Of a DNA stretch of 64,000 nucleotides, positions 47,560 to 58,604 are shown in pieces. Both the position numbers and the translations under genes were made by a program. Numbering within the stretch: position 1 is the stretch's first letter; each line of letters begins with the position of its first letter. This DNA is from Branchiostoma floridae (taxonomy: Eukaryota > Chordata > Leptocardii > Amphioxiformes > Branchiostomatidae), in assembly GCF_000003815.2 (NCBI RefSeq), contig NC_049987.1, positions 3,741,753-3,805,752 on the forward strand, read 5' to 3'. Under the pieces are notes generated by a model. The model was not told the DNA's origin. It did no database searches and was given only the letters and a program-made list of their open reading frames with translations.

Positions 47560-48400
47560 ACAATTAATAATATAACTGAGTATTTGAAATACCATATATG
47601 AAATTTACAGCCTTAAGATTAACACTATTCAAAATACTGTAGAAATGATTTACAGCAATAAGATTGAACAATTGAATATTTAAGATACTATAGACATAAT
47701 GTTCAGCAATAAGATTAATAGAACTGAGTACTTATATAATTAAAATACTATAGACATAATTTACAGTAATAAGATTAATAGAAAAATTTAGTATTTAAGA
47801 TACTATTGGATGACTTATACACTCTTTCACATGACAATCTAAGACATAGTCAAACACTGACTGTTGGCAATACAATTAATAACATAACTAGAGTAGAATA
47901 CCATACACGAAATTTACAGCCTTAAGACTAACAGTAAAATACTGTAGACATGATTTACGGCAATAAGATTAATAGAACTGAGTATTTAAGATACTATAGA
48001 TATAATTTTCAGCAATAAGATTGATAGAACGGAGTATTTAAGATACTATAGACATAATTTTCAGCAATAAGATTGATAGAACGGAGTATTTAAGATACTA
48101 TAGACATAATTTTCAGCAATAAGATTGATAGAACGGAGTATTTAAGATACTATAGACATAATTTTCAGCAATAAGATTGATAGAACGGAGTATTTAAGAT
48201 ACTATAGACATAATTTTCAGCAATAAGATTGATAGAACGGAGTATTTAAGATACTATAGACATAATTTTCAGCAATAAGATTGATAGAACGGAGTATTTA
48301 AGATACTATAGACATAATTTTCAGCAATAAGATTGATAGAACGGAGTATTTAAGATACTATAGACATAATTTTCAGCAATAAGATTAATCGAACAACTGA
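47560..48400 (+). repeat. 52-bp minisatellite with homogeneous core
   Basis: The unit AGCAATAAGATTGATAGAAC + GGAGTATTTAAGATACTATA + GACATAATTTTC recurs at 48011, 48063, 48115, 48167, 48219, 48271, 48323 and 48375 with almost no change. Diverged copies extend left to about 47560, with a longer period of about 320 bp marked by CTTTCACATGA at about 47510 and 47825. Confidence 0.9.
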
Positions 48401-48589
48401 GTAGTTAAAACACTATAAAGAAATATACAACCATAAAATAATCACAGCGTTCTAAATGCTTTGTTATCTTGAACATTTTACATTGGCGGTCGCTACAATA
48501 CAGGACCATTTACAAGGTTGAATTTGATGAGCTTTTCATTTACATTTCTTCGCATCAAATAAAAGGAATATCCTTCATACATGCTGCGT

Positions 48590-49010
48590 TAAGTCCGCAT
48601 CTACGCAACGCCTGGCCGTGAGCGGTTACGTGTATCGTTAGTTGCGCTAGTGGTAATCGAGTTGTACGTACGATCTCTGTGAGATTGCTACGTTACCGTA
48701 TATGGGCCGTAATTACACGTGCTGTTTACGTACGGTTTTCTTACTCACCCGTATTGGTTGTACAGGGCACGCACGTCACCCGTACTCGCTCGCAGGGGGG
48801 GGGGGGGCGTAGGGTGAATTTGAAGCCCGAATGCAGAGAAGGTTTTGCCTGCACGTAAAGTGCTACGGTTAAGTGTCTCCGTGCTCCCAAATCCGTTGGA
48901 TTCCGTTGGATTTCGTACGGAGGCGGTACTTACCACGTACGGATTCCCAAAAAATTGCCCACGTTTACATCACGCAGTTGCACGCACGGCGGGTTGTGCC
49001 CATACCTTTA
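48590..49010. mobile_element. MITE, GGGCACAACCCGCC family (copy 3)
   Basis: The right end GCACGGCGGGTTGTGCCC matches the family. The body has GTTTTGCCTGCACGTAAAGT and a G-run at about 48796-48808. The left end is unclear. It lies directly after the stop codon of the minus-strand NHL gene, so it forms its 3' UTR. Confidence 0.65.
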
Positions 49011-49015
49011 ACAGG

Positions 49016-49893
49016 TCAATAGCGTGAGAATATAGTGACGGTACTGTCGTAATAATCTGTCACTACCAGCTGTCCACCCGGTGTTACTGCCACACCGCAT
49101 GAGCTGGACATGTTGGTAGCGACGCTGCGAACGTACCGCCCGTTCTGGGTAAACCTCTCCACCGTCCCACCAAACCCTGTCCCCACCAAAACGTCCCCTG
49201 AAATGTCCGTACACATTCCCATGACCAAGATTCTCTGACCGACTTCTGCCTCACCGTCACCAATTCTGTCACCGCCGAAACTAGACAGGTAGTGGCCAGT
49301 GTTGTTATAGACGTACACAGGGATGTCGGACACAAACAGGTCGGACACAAGCAGGTTTCCCTCCCGCCCCACTGCGACCCGCCCGGGGTACTCTGGGCCC
49401 TTCTCCGTCCTAAACTTACGAACGACAGTCCCGTTGAAATGCAGAAGCTTCACTTCCCCATAATCACTCCGGATCCAGAACTCTGTGACTACGACAAGAT
49501 TGCGAGGTGTGTCCACCGTGATGCCAATGAAAGAATCGTTGGTGAATGTTGCACGAAGCGTTGCAAGGTGATGCCCCATTGTCGTATACCGAACGATGAA
49601 CCCTGTCAGATCGTTGTCTTTGTCTCCCACCACCCACAGGTGACCCTCCCCGTCCATAGATATGTCCTCGGGTTCTATCGTTTCGGAGGCTTCTCCGGAA
49701 ATAACGGCAGGAAAATGGCGGAGGTAGACGCCCGTCATGCTGAAGACTTGAACTCGCCTGTTGTAGGTGTCCGCTACAAACATCTCGTTGCTAGGAGACA
49801 CGACAACAGCTTTTGGTCCGTCAAGCTGGCCCGGTTCCTTTCCTTCTCCACCGAAGACAATCGTCGTTTGTTCGAGGTCTTTATTTTCGTTCT
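49016..49893 (-). CDS. NHL-repeat exon
   Basis: Phase 1 in, 878 nt with stop. Six NHL-like blades can be followed: GPKAVVVSPSNEMFVADTYN, then VQVFSMTG; PEDISMDGEGHLWVVGD; IGITVDTPRNLVVVTEF; PGRVAVGREGNLLVSDL; VMGMCTDISGDVLVGTG; and CGVAVTPGGQLVVTDYYDST, ending TIFSRY. The propeller fills one exon, as in a retained shuffled module. Confidence 0.88.
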
Positions 49894-52800
49894 CTGGAGA
49901 AGATTCAAAATAAAAGAAATGCTAATGCAACGGATTACATTTTATTTTGTGTTTAGAAAACAGATTTGGTGTTTTCTGTTTCGGATATGTTTTTGTTTTC
50001 AGCAGTGCTATGTCAGGGGGGCCTAAGCATTTGCACGAAACCTATGAGATTCGTACGAACATTATGTGATACGCACGAATCACTATGCGAAAACGCACGA
50101 ACCTTATGAAAATCACACGAATCACTATGCGAAAATGTACGAACCTAATGAAAATCACACGAATCACTATGCGAGATTTGCTCGAACCTTATGCGAATGA
50201 CGTGATGTCACGTAACCCGGTGACGGTTGGCCGGTTTCAACAGGTTTGTTCGAATCACATAAGGTTCGTGTGTGTTTACATAGTGATTCGTGCGAATCAC
50301 ATAAGGTTTGTACGTTTTCGCATAGTGATTCGTGTGATTTTCATAAGGTTCGTGCGTTTTCGCATAGTGATTCGTGCGTATCACATAATGTTCGTACGAA
50401 TCTCATAGGGTTCGTGCAAATGCTTAGGCAGTTTAGACACCCCTGTATATATCGTTGATATAAAACATTAACATCGTGGGTATCATGGAATGTTGTCTTT
50501 TTTGTATGACAATGCAGGTGAGAGTGCCAAATCACCATATTTTCATCCCAGATAAGCCAGTACATCTGGATATTTCATGGTTGCATTCACTGTAACAGAT
50601 ACACTGTTATTTTATCTTATAGGAAAGATCCCATTATGCTCTCGCATCATCTACATGTAAAGAGTGGGCTGATTTGCCATTTTACACACAAACGTGATAC
50701 AGATGTTAGGATATTTCAATCTTTCCTACGAGAAGCGGAATCAGCCGGAATGCCGTCAGAATTAATTCTTTGTATATTCCTGGGTATTCGTAAAGCATTC
50801 TAGAAATCCTCACTGCGTTCCAGATATTTCTGTCCATTCTTGTGGGCCGTCACGAATGCTTTTGTCGTGCTCAAAACTTTCGAGGTGCATTTGAAGTGGA
50901 GAAATATCGAATAGCATCCAAATTGTATTCAAACTTCAGTATTACCACATTCTACGGAATTCTAACATTATTAAAAAAAATTCTAATCTCATTCGATAGA
51001 GAACCGAAACGGCAAGCCACTTCAAATCCTCAGAATGTGGCCAAAAGAATATCTGGAATGCAGTGAGAATTTCTAGAATGCAATACGGATACCCAGGAAT
51101 AGACAACGAATAGTTATCCCGACGGCATTTCGGTTCATTCCTTATCGTGCGCAGGGGATACAAGGTCCATTTGGAATATTTCCACCCGAATGTGGCACGA
51201 ATTTTGCAAATTCGTTACTCCGGCTGGTTCTGCTTGATTCCTGCTAATTCTGTTTCAGTGTGAAGGCCCTATTAAGGTTGCTAGTATTGACGAAGTATTA
51301 CCTGCAGTGCTGGTTGGTGGAGATGACGTGTAGTTCACCTGTCGGGTTACGTCATCTGTAGTTGTGTCTGTGAAGGTGGGGCATGTAGTTTTAGCGGTGA
51401 GGTTGGGCCTTGTAGTTTTACCAGTGAAAGAGGGTTCTGTCCATGTCTGAGAAGAAAACAAATAGGAAGTCTATAAAGTAAGTTTTTTTGCACAACCAAT
51501 GAGTACTTACTTCCAACGTTTCGCTGTCGGTAAGACACCATCATTAGGGTTAGAATGGCTGGATACGATTCTCGCTGCTACTTATAGCCGTTGTAGGTGG
51601 CGCTGCAGCAGCGAGAATGCCGTCCCAAACGTGGCTCAGTTTGTATCCCCCCTCATCTCTGTTCATGATAATGTCTGACAGACACCGAAACGTCGGAAGT
51701 AAGTACTCATTGGTTGTGTGGTTGTGCCTAAAGAACCTGTTACTATAGGAATAATTGCCAACCTGATGAATTTATTCAAGGAAATAGGAAGTCGGCTAGA
51801 AATTCAGCATATGCATGAGAATTCAACATGTATAACGTTTCAATCAACATCAACCCTAATCTTCTATTCTTCAAAGGGCCTTGCAAAATATCAGTTCATC
51901 TGATTCCTATTAAAGTACGTTCACAATATGTGGTAGTACTGTCAAGATATACAACTTACAGTTTGCATTTGATTGTTCTGTTTTCCTGGTAGGAAGGCTG
52001 CAATAATAAGAGCTGCCAGAACCGTTATCACCGTCACCACCACTCCCGTAGTGATGACATAGGCCAGGCAAGATCGAGTCAGTGCACACGCATTAGCTGA
52101 AAAGCAAATGGAGTAATGCCTAGGTCCCAAGTCCCAACCAGGGGCCCGGCCGGGTAGCTTTCGGAAACGAAAAATATGATAAGAAAGGTAAAAAAAAACA
52201 CACAGAACGTAAAAGGAATTAGTCAGGAGCATAGTTTGTGTATATTCCTTGGTAAATACTTTATATTTCGTTTCCGCTAACATCCCGGCCGGGCCCCGTT
52301 TCGTAAATGGGACCTAAGCCTAAGAAAGAAACCCGGTAAATTGCACAACTGCAGAAGGTAACAAAGGCAATTGTAACAAAGTATAAAAATCTTAACATAT
52401 ATAGGACTACACATTACCTTCACCTGCCCTTGGTTGTGTAATATTAGGGGCGTACATGGGGTTTAAGTGTAACCCGTTCCCGCTGTACATGGGGTTGGGG
52501 CGCAGACCGCCCGCTTTGTTATCCACAGCCTCTGTAGAAGAGATTGAAACAGGATAAAAGATGTACGCTCACTATCTTTTTTGATAGTGCCACATTCTTC
52601 TGTTTCCGAACAAGCCGTACCTATGACCCTACGTATGAACTATTAGCCCGGCGTCAGTTAACCTTAAATATCTATATGTGGCCTGTCACGAAGAGCAGAT
52701 AACATGGACTAAAAGACTATCAAAAAATGATTGAAAGGAATTTTCGAGCTACAAAATCCTCGAACAGGAATGATCCAAAACTTGTGATAATGGACAAATT

Positions 52801-54401
52801 CACTTTGATGACGTTACGGTTATTTCATCAAAACCTTTCCTGATTTATTCATGGATTTTTAAAACCACATATTAAATAGTGGTCACTAACTTGTTATACC
52901 CCTTTCCACTTGGATGGCGCTCTTGCCGCCTTCTCTCTGTGACCTAGTTTTTGATAGATCGCTCAACGAATTGTATAGAAAAGAAACGAATCTCTTTAAA
53001 CTTTGTGTGTTTTGTTGTCCTCTCAATCACACTTTTACGTTTTGTGTGAAAGCGAAGATTACACATATTCTATTTAGGCCGCAATGAGAGCGCAGCGCGA
53101 TCGCCGTCTAGTGGAAACTAGTGCTAAAGGGCGGGGGGGGGGGGGGCTTACTGTGACAAAATTGACCAACCGGCAGTGCTTCCAGGCTGAGAACTGTCGG
53201 CACAACGGCCAGTCGGTGTTTGGGTCTCACAATGTCCATCCTGTACATCATAAGCAACGGCGTACGGTTGGACGTCACAGGCATCGTCTTGGTCACCGTT
53301 TGTTTGGCCGTCCAACTGATACCTGACAGCATACGGACGGATGCACTCATCGCTTGATACGGCTTTGTTTCCGCTCTGGGGATTGTTGACAGAACGACCA
53401 GTTTGGTCCTCATTATGTCCATCCTGTTCGTCATAAGCAACGGCGTACGGTTGGACATCTTGTTCGCCGTTTATTTGGCTGTCTCGGCAATAAGCAACTG
53501 CATAAGGACGGATGAACTCATTGTCTGGCCGGGCTTTGGTTTCTGCTTTGTTCTGAGCAGAGATTTTAGCGTCATTTAACTGTTTGATCGTCTTTGGTCG
53601 AGTTCCAGCCTCGTCTTCTGCTTCGTTATGTGCATTTTCGACTTCGATATCTGGTCTGTCCATATTGGCATTAGCTACATCTCCGCCGCATTGGTAAGCA
53701 GAGGCTGATGTTTCGGGGGAGGTACTCTTCAGCTGGTATTGCACTTCATTATCTGCGCTACAGTCGTCAGTATTGTAGATGTCTTTGGACAGGGATTTTT
53801 CAGTGTCTATACCAGGGTTGTCAACGTAGAGCGTTTGGTTCCGTTCAGCGTGGTAAGCGTGTGTGTGTGAAGTGCACATTGCCGGTAGAGAACGCCTTTT
53901 CATGTAAAGTGCTTGATTCTCTTCACCTTTGCCGATTTGTGAGTAGGAAGTGCAGACAGCCGGTAACGATGTACGTCCTGCTACGTTGTTAGAGTTGTAA
54001 AAAGGTCTACCATCCTGGTCAGAATTTTCAGCCGAAGCGTTGCTGTGGTCGTCCTGCAAAGGATGCAAAGGATGTTCCGCGTTGCCCAATGAGATGTCTT
54101 CCTGCTCCTCTGGACTGGCAGGGATGTCTTGTTGATCCTCAGGGTCCGCTTTGTCAGAATACTTGATGGTCTCTGGTCGAGATCCATTCTGGTCGACGTC
54201 TTCTTCTTCTTGGTTTTTTACATCACTGACTTGGACATCTGGGCGGCTCACACTGACATTATTTTTAACGACATCTCCATGGATGCCCTGATGATTCACA
54301 GTCTCTGTTGTAGAGTCAGGAGAGTCACGGTCCATGTTGTCGGGTATTTCATGGCCGATGCCGCTGGAGAAATCGTCTGCTGTGTTGTAAATCCCATCCA
54401 T
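49016..54401 (-). CDS. Type II membrane protein with extracellular NHL propeller
   Basis: Exons: 54401 to about 53171 or 53152, 52531-52418, 52096-51960, 51446-51302 and 49893-49016 (stop TAA at 49016). Order: a long acidic cytosolic tail with four PYAVAY-like motifs; a short exon with two NPMY motifs; a transmembrane helix (about 24 residues, 52060-51985); a Thr-rich stalk (KTTRPNLTAKTTCPTF); and a 292-residue NHL propeller. Total about 830 residues. N-terminal cytosol, C-terminal outside is inferred from the absence of a signal peptide and from N-x-T/S sites in the propeller. Role: probably a cell-surface receptor or ligand-binding protein (inference). Exons 2-5 fit in phase; the exon 1 donor is unsettled. 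Confidence 0.82.
50017..50430. mobile_element. Foldback element with tandem sub-repeats
   Basis: Near-perfect arms (about 50020-50175 and 50285-50425) begin GCCTAAGCATTTGCACGAA and end with its complement. Each arm repeats a 44-bp unit (CGAATCACTATGCGAAAA + CGCACGAACCTTATGAAAAT). It lies in the intron before the NHL exon. Confidence 0.85.
51491..51719. mobile_element. MITE, ACGTTTCG family (short form)
   Basis: Terminal repeats of about 33 bp: CACAACCAATGAGTACTTAC, then TTCCAACGTTTCG, and the complement at the right end. In an intron of the NHL gene, 45 bp from the stalk exon. Confidence 0.85.
52110..52325. mobile_element. MITE, GGTCACATTTCC family (copy 2)
   Basis: Left TGCCTAGGTCCCAAGTCCC, GGCCCGGCCGGGTAGCTTTC; right CCCGGCCGGGCCCCGTTTCG, GACCTAAGCCTAA. 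It starts about 14 bp upstream of the transmembrane exon acceptor. Confidence 0.7.
52892..53122. mobile_element. MITE, CCCCTTTCCACT family (copy 1)
   Basis: Left TTATACCCCTTTCCACTTGG, right GATCGCCGTCTAGTGGAAAC. Inner blocks TGTGACCTAG and ACACATATTCTATTTAGG match, in the opposite orientation, the copy at 58349. A G-run at about 53132-53146 separates it from the donor of NHL exon 1. Confidence 0.75.
53152..54401 (-). CDS. First exon of the NHL gene: acidic cytosolic tail
   Basis: ATG at 54401, then about 410-416 residues rich in Asp, Glu, Gln and Asn. Near the C-terminal end a unit of about 57 residues is duplicated; each copy has IRPYAV(A/R)Y, then VQPYAVAYD and QDGH. A strong donor CACA|GTAAGC at 53152 leaves phase 2, whereas the next exon needs phase 1; a weaker GCCG|GTTGGT at 53171 fits. 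A short exon might be missing. Confidence 0.75.
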
Positions 54402-54964
54402 CGTATGCCTGAGTTAAAGCAGTGACGGAAACATTCAAACTTTTCTTTTTTTTCATTATTCGCACTTTTGGAATCTTTCAAATATTCTTTAAATCTTTAT
54501 TGTAAAACAAACAGATTGGTACATGGCAATCATTAAAGAAACATCTAAAATATAGGCAGCGGAAGGTACGTAGGCCTTTAACGTTAGAGCGCAAGACTTT
54601 TTCGGCGAATTAATAACATTCCGCATGGCAATATCAATCATTTTGGTAGATTTAACATTAGCAGAGGATCAACACAATGTTACTTGGTGAGAAAGATTAG
54701 TTGGTACTGAAAACATGTGTAACTAATTGCATGTGGTCAATTGATCAAGATTTTCTCTATATATAGTGGCCACATTTCACCAGCCCATTGAGGGGCCGCT
54801 ATAGACAGATTTGACTGTATTCATATAATTTGACATGCATAAAATCCCAGGTTCCGCTTACAGGCTGGTTCCATATCTATGATGATCTATAGGCTTTTCA
54901 AGCAAAAAAATAAGGGCGAGATTGCTCGGAACTTCAAAGGAATGATCTTAGCTTGTTCCGCATA
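54402..54964. other. 5' flank of the NHL gene
   Basis: The immediate upstream sequence on the minus strand should hold its 5' UTR and promoter; no clear TATA box or other exon is seen. Confidence 0.35.
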
Positions 54965-55078
54965 AGGCTTAGGTCACATTTCCAATCCGGGACCCGAGCG
55001 GGCAGCTTTCGGGAGCGAAAAGTATGATATAAAAGACATGAAAATACACAAAATATCAAAATAAGATTCACGGATATT

Positions 55079-57250
55079 TCAAGTTTCAAGTTTATTTATT
55101 TTACCAGGGAATACCTCAGATCCATTGATCTGATTTTCAGGTATCCCTGGACACACATTAAAAATTACATGACACAGTTTAAACCCAACAATATACAAAT
55201 AACGTTGCAAACATTTACATGTACAAAACAGTCTCAGTATAGGCACATCTGCAGTCATCTACAGTCCGTTTTTAAATGCTGACGTTGACGTGTGTTTCCG
55301 CTGATCAGCAGCGAGACTATTCCACAGGACAGGCCCTAGGTACTGCAGGCTGCCCTTGAAGGTTTCCACATGTGCTTTTGGAGTGTCCAGCATGTGAGGG
55401 TCGAAGTTGTAGAGCTGTTTCGTAGCGGTGCGAGTACGAACTCTAAGCACTGGGGGCGACAGCCATTTGAACATTTGTGTCATGTAGGCAGGTGCCTTGT
55501 GGCGAACTGCCTTGTGTACAGTCACTAACGTGTTCAATTTCACCCTTTCAATCAGGGGTACCATACCAGCCTCTGTAAGCAGGGTTTCTGTAGGTACACG
55601 ATCTTTGAGTGATCGCCCAGTAATAATCCTGGCTGCCCGATTTAGCAGTTTAGTCAACTGTTGTGATCTTACTTTGTTACAATGAAAAAGTGACAGTAAC
55701 CATGCAGTATCACAATAATCCAGGTGAGTATATAACAAGGTTCGACACATGACTAGCAGGATCTCCTTAGTAACATAAGGCTTAGCCCGGCTTAAGGCAC
55801 TAAGGCCAGCAAGGAGCTTCTTTACCATCCTTTCTGTGTGTGCTGACCAGTTTAGAGAGGAGTCCATGGTGACACCTAGGTAAGTATACACTTTTACCTG
55901 CTCAAATGAGTTAAAACCATCAGTTACAGTGACAGTGTTTCCTGCGTGACGCAGTTTCTGAGGTGATCCAAATAACATGGCTTTAGTTTTGTCAGGGTGA
56001 AGTGATAGTCTATTTACAATAAACCAGTTAGCTACCAGTTTCATGTCCTCTGACACAGTTTCCTCACATTCCTTAGACAGGCTAGCCGAGCAATAAAGCA
56101 CAGTGTCGTCTGCGTACATATGGATTTTACACTTACGCACAACCTGTGGTAGATCATTCACATATAAGCTGAATAACAAAGGACCTAACACGCTCCCTTG
56201 CGGGACACCACACGTGACACGTTTTTGCGTAGACTGCTGGTTCTGAATATCTACGTGCTGGAAACGGTCTGTGAGGTAAGATCTGAACTAATTTATCGCC
56301 CCGTTGTCAAAACCCATCTTCTGAAGTTTACCAAGGAGGATTTGGTGGTTGACAGTGTCGAACGCTTTCCTTAGGTCAAGGAACAGCGCGACAGTTACCT
56401 TCTTGTTGTTTTGTGCTGACTGGATGTCCTCCACCACCTTTTGCACTGCTGTACCTGTGCTGTGGTGTTTTCTGAAACCACTTTGGTGGGCCGTGAGCTG
56501 GCAACTACTGTTCACAAAGTGTGAGACCTGGTTGTGAACCATTTTCTCCATCACTTTGGAGGCCACATTTAGGACAGAGACAGGACGGTAGTTGGAAACA
56601 CTGTCTTTGTTCCCTGATTTGTATATGGGCGATAATTTAGCCAGTTTCCAGTCGTCGGGAACTTCACCTGATGTTATAGACAGGTTAAAGATGTGTGCTA
56701 ACGGTTTGACAATTATAGGCGCAGAATCCTTAAGGAGCCTTGATGGAATCTTGTCAACTCCTGTGGCTTTCTTTGGCTTGAGCCTAAGAAGCTCGTTTAG
56801 GACCTCTGTTTCTTCAACTGGCCGCAGGCGGAAAGTCGATGTTGCCTCAGGAACATGACGAAGGGGATCCTCCTCGGACACTGGGATATCCCTTGCCAAG
56901 TCTGCTGCACATGACGAGAAGTAGTTGTTAAACTCCTCAGCCATTTTGGAAGGTTCAGATATACAACTCTCGTCAGATCGTCGTATTTTCCGGACTTGAC
57001 ATTTGCCTTTTGTTTTTCCTGTGAAAGTGTTGATAATTTTCCACATTAGACTGGAATCTTCTGCAGCGTCGGTGATGGCACTTTCAAAATGAGTTTTCTT
57101 CGCCTTCTTAATCATTGATGTTGTTTGGTTCCTGAGAGACCGGTAGAGTTCTCAGTCCTTCGTGTCCTTCGTCTTGATGGCTTTGCGCCTTGCAGCATCA
57201 CGTTGGCCCATTAGGTTCTTTACTCTGTCTGTAAATTTGTATGTTTCAAG
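55079..57250 (-). mobile_element. LINE of the Jockey group (CR1/L2-like), 5'-truncated
   Basis: About 2.2 kb with an almost complete RT region, a 3' UTR and a short-repeat end (CTTGAAACTTGAAA), as in CR1/L2-type elements, which end in short tandem repeats rather than poly(A). The 5' end is cut at about 57250. Confidence 0.75.
55259..57240 (-). pseudogene. LINE reverse transcriptase with two stops
   Basis: One frame from about 57240 to the stop at 55259. RT motifs in order: [68 protein letters not shown], the catalytic YADDTVLY, then [10 protein letters not shown] and a C-terminal region with [13 protein letters not shown] at about 57153 (before ELYRSLRN) and a TAG at about 56288 (before FRSYLTDRF) stand where Trp is expected. 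Otherwise open, so a fairly young copy. Confidence 0.8.
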
Positions 57251-57308
57251 GTATACGTTTTATTTTTTATTTTTTTGTTTCTTAAAACATCTTGGCCGGG
57301 TTCCGGTT

Positions 57309-57537
57309 AGGCTAAGGTCACATTTCCACAAAGGGGCCAGGTCGGGCAGCTTTCAGGGACAATAAGTATAATATAAAAGACAACAACAACACAAAAGGGA
57401 CCGAAAATAATTCAACAGCATGCATTGTGCATATTTATTGGCATAAACTTGAATTCTTCGTTTCCGCAATCAGCCCTGCCGGGCCCCGGGTAGGAAATGT
57501 GACGTAGGCCTTAGGAAATATGACCTAAGCCTTACCC
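57309..57537. mobile_element. MITE, GGTCACATTTCC family (copy 4)
   Basis: Left GGCTAAGGTCACATTTCC, right GGAAATGTGACGTAGGCC. Body AATAATTCAACAGCATGC and GGCATAAACTT as in the copy at 17127. Confidence 0.75.
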
Positions 57538-57951
57538 GTAAATAAACTTCAGGTATATGACACCAATATACATGTAGGACATAGGGCATATATAGGACGA
57601 CAGCTGTACAGCAGGTACAGTTTTTTACTGCTGGACTAAAAAAACTCATTCACTGACAGGAGACCAACACCTACAAGTTTCGATAGTTGTGTTTTCTAAT
57701 GTGGTCGACACGTGGCTGTCCTAAAAAAGCAATCCGAGTAATCTCCAAGCAGATCCTACGTTAGCATAATTATGATAAGACAGTATTAAAAGCTGGCAAA
57801 GGGGTTAGCTACCAAAGTAGTGCGTATGGCTACCGATACACTCCTACACTACATGGCCGGCTAATTCCCTTTACCAGCTTTTGATACAATCTTATACTAC
57901 CGTAGGATCTGCTTGAAGATTACAGTCGAGATGAAACCTTAGTAGAGTGAG

Positions 57952-58016
57952 ATCGCGTGGCGCAATCGGCAGCGCGTTTTGCTCCGGCCCAAAAGGTCCT
58001 AGAATCCCAAAAAGTC
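57952..58016 (+). ncRNA. tRNA-like sequence, probably a SINE head or decayed tRNA
   Basis: GTGGCGCAATCGGCAGCGC resembles a tRNA D-arm/box A, and GGTCCTAGAATCCC, about 30 bases later, a T-arm/box B. The acceptor stem does not pair well and the anticodon is unclear, so a working tRNA is unlikely. Confidence 0.3.
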
Positions 58017-58348
58017 ACGTGCAGGACAGGCAGACGGCGAGTAACTGTTGAAATTGCAGCTAATGTGGTAACGATACTGAATATTCATCTATTAAAACAA
58101 GTTATTAGTAGAAAGTCTTCACCTACAGACCAGGCATATCTTCTCATGATAGGAGTAAATTTCTAAGGTCTTCAATAGATAGTAAGTAAGTTAATATATC
58201 GTTTTCAAGTGACGTCACAGTCGCGTTCGAACGTTCAAACGGCTATGTTGGATGATAAGCTGCCAGATCTCTACACGGCGGTGTGTTGCACGTGGTGGAA
58301 ACTAGTTTTTTTTTTTTAAATTCAGAAATGGGCTGTATTTTTGTCGTA

Positions 58349-58604
58349 TTAAGGCCCCCTTTTCCAGTAGACGGCGATCGTGCGGCGCTCTCACTGCGAC
58401 CTAGATAGAATATGTGTAACCTTTGATTTCACACTGGGAATATCATACAAAACGGAAAAGTGCGACTGAAAGGACATTCAACAAAACACAAAAAGTGTAA
58501 AAAGATTAGTTTCCTTTCTAAATAATTCGTTGGACGATAAGTCAAAATTTCTATCGCATGGAGAGCTCGGCTTGAGCGCCGTGCCTAGTGGAAAGGGGGT
58601 ATAA
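58349..58604. mobile_element. MITE, CCCCTTTCCACT family (copy 2)
   Basis: Left AAGGCCCCCTTTTCCAGTAG, right GCCTAGTGGAAAGGGGGTAT. Inner GCGACCTAGATAGAATATGT as in copy 1, reversed. Confidence 0.75.

Larger units (their letters stand above)
54965..57308. mobile_element. MITE, GGTCACATTTCC family (copy 3), split by a LINE
   Basis: The left half (54965-55078) has GGCTTAGGTCACATTTCC and GGGCAGCTTTCGGGAGCGAA. The right half (about 57255-57308) has CATCTTGGCCGGGTTCCGG, matching the inside of the other end of the family. The LINE 55079-57250 lies between. Confidence 0.6.

Noticed and set aside
49292-50026. 244-codon open frame on the plus strand
   Set aside because: Antisense shadow of the NHL exon, extending into intron.
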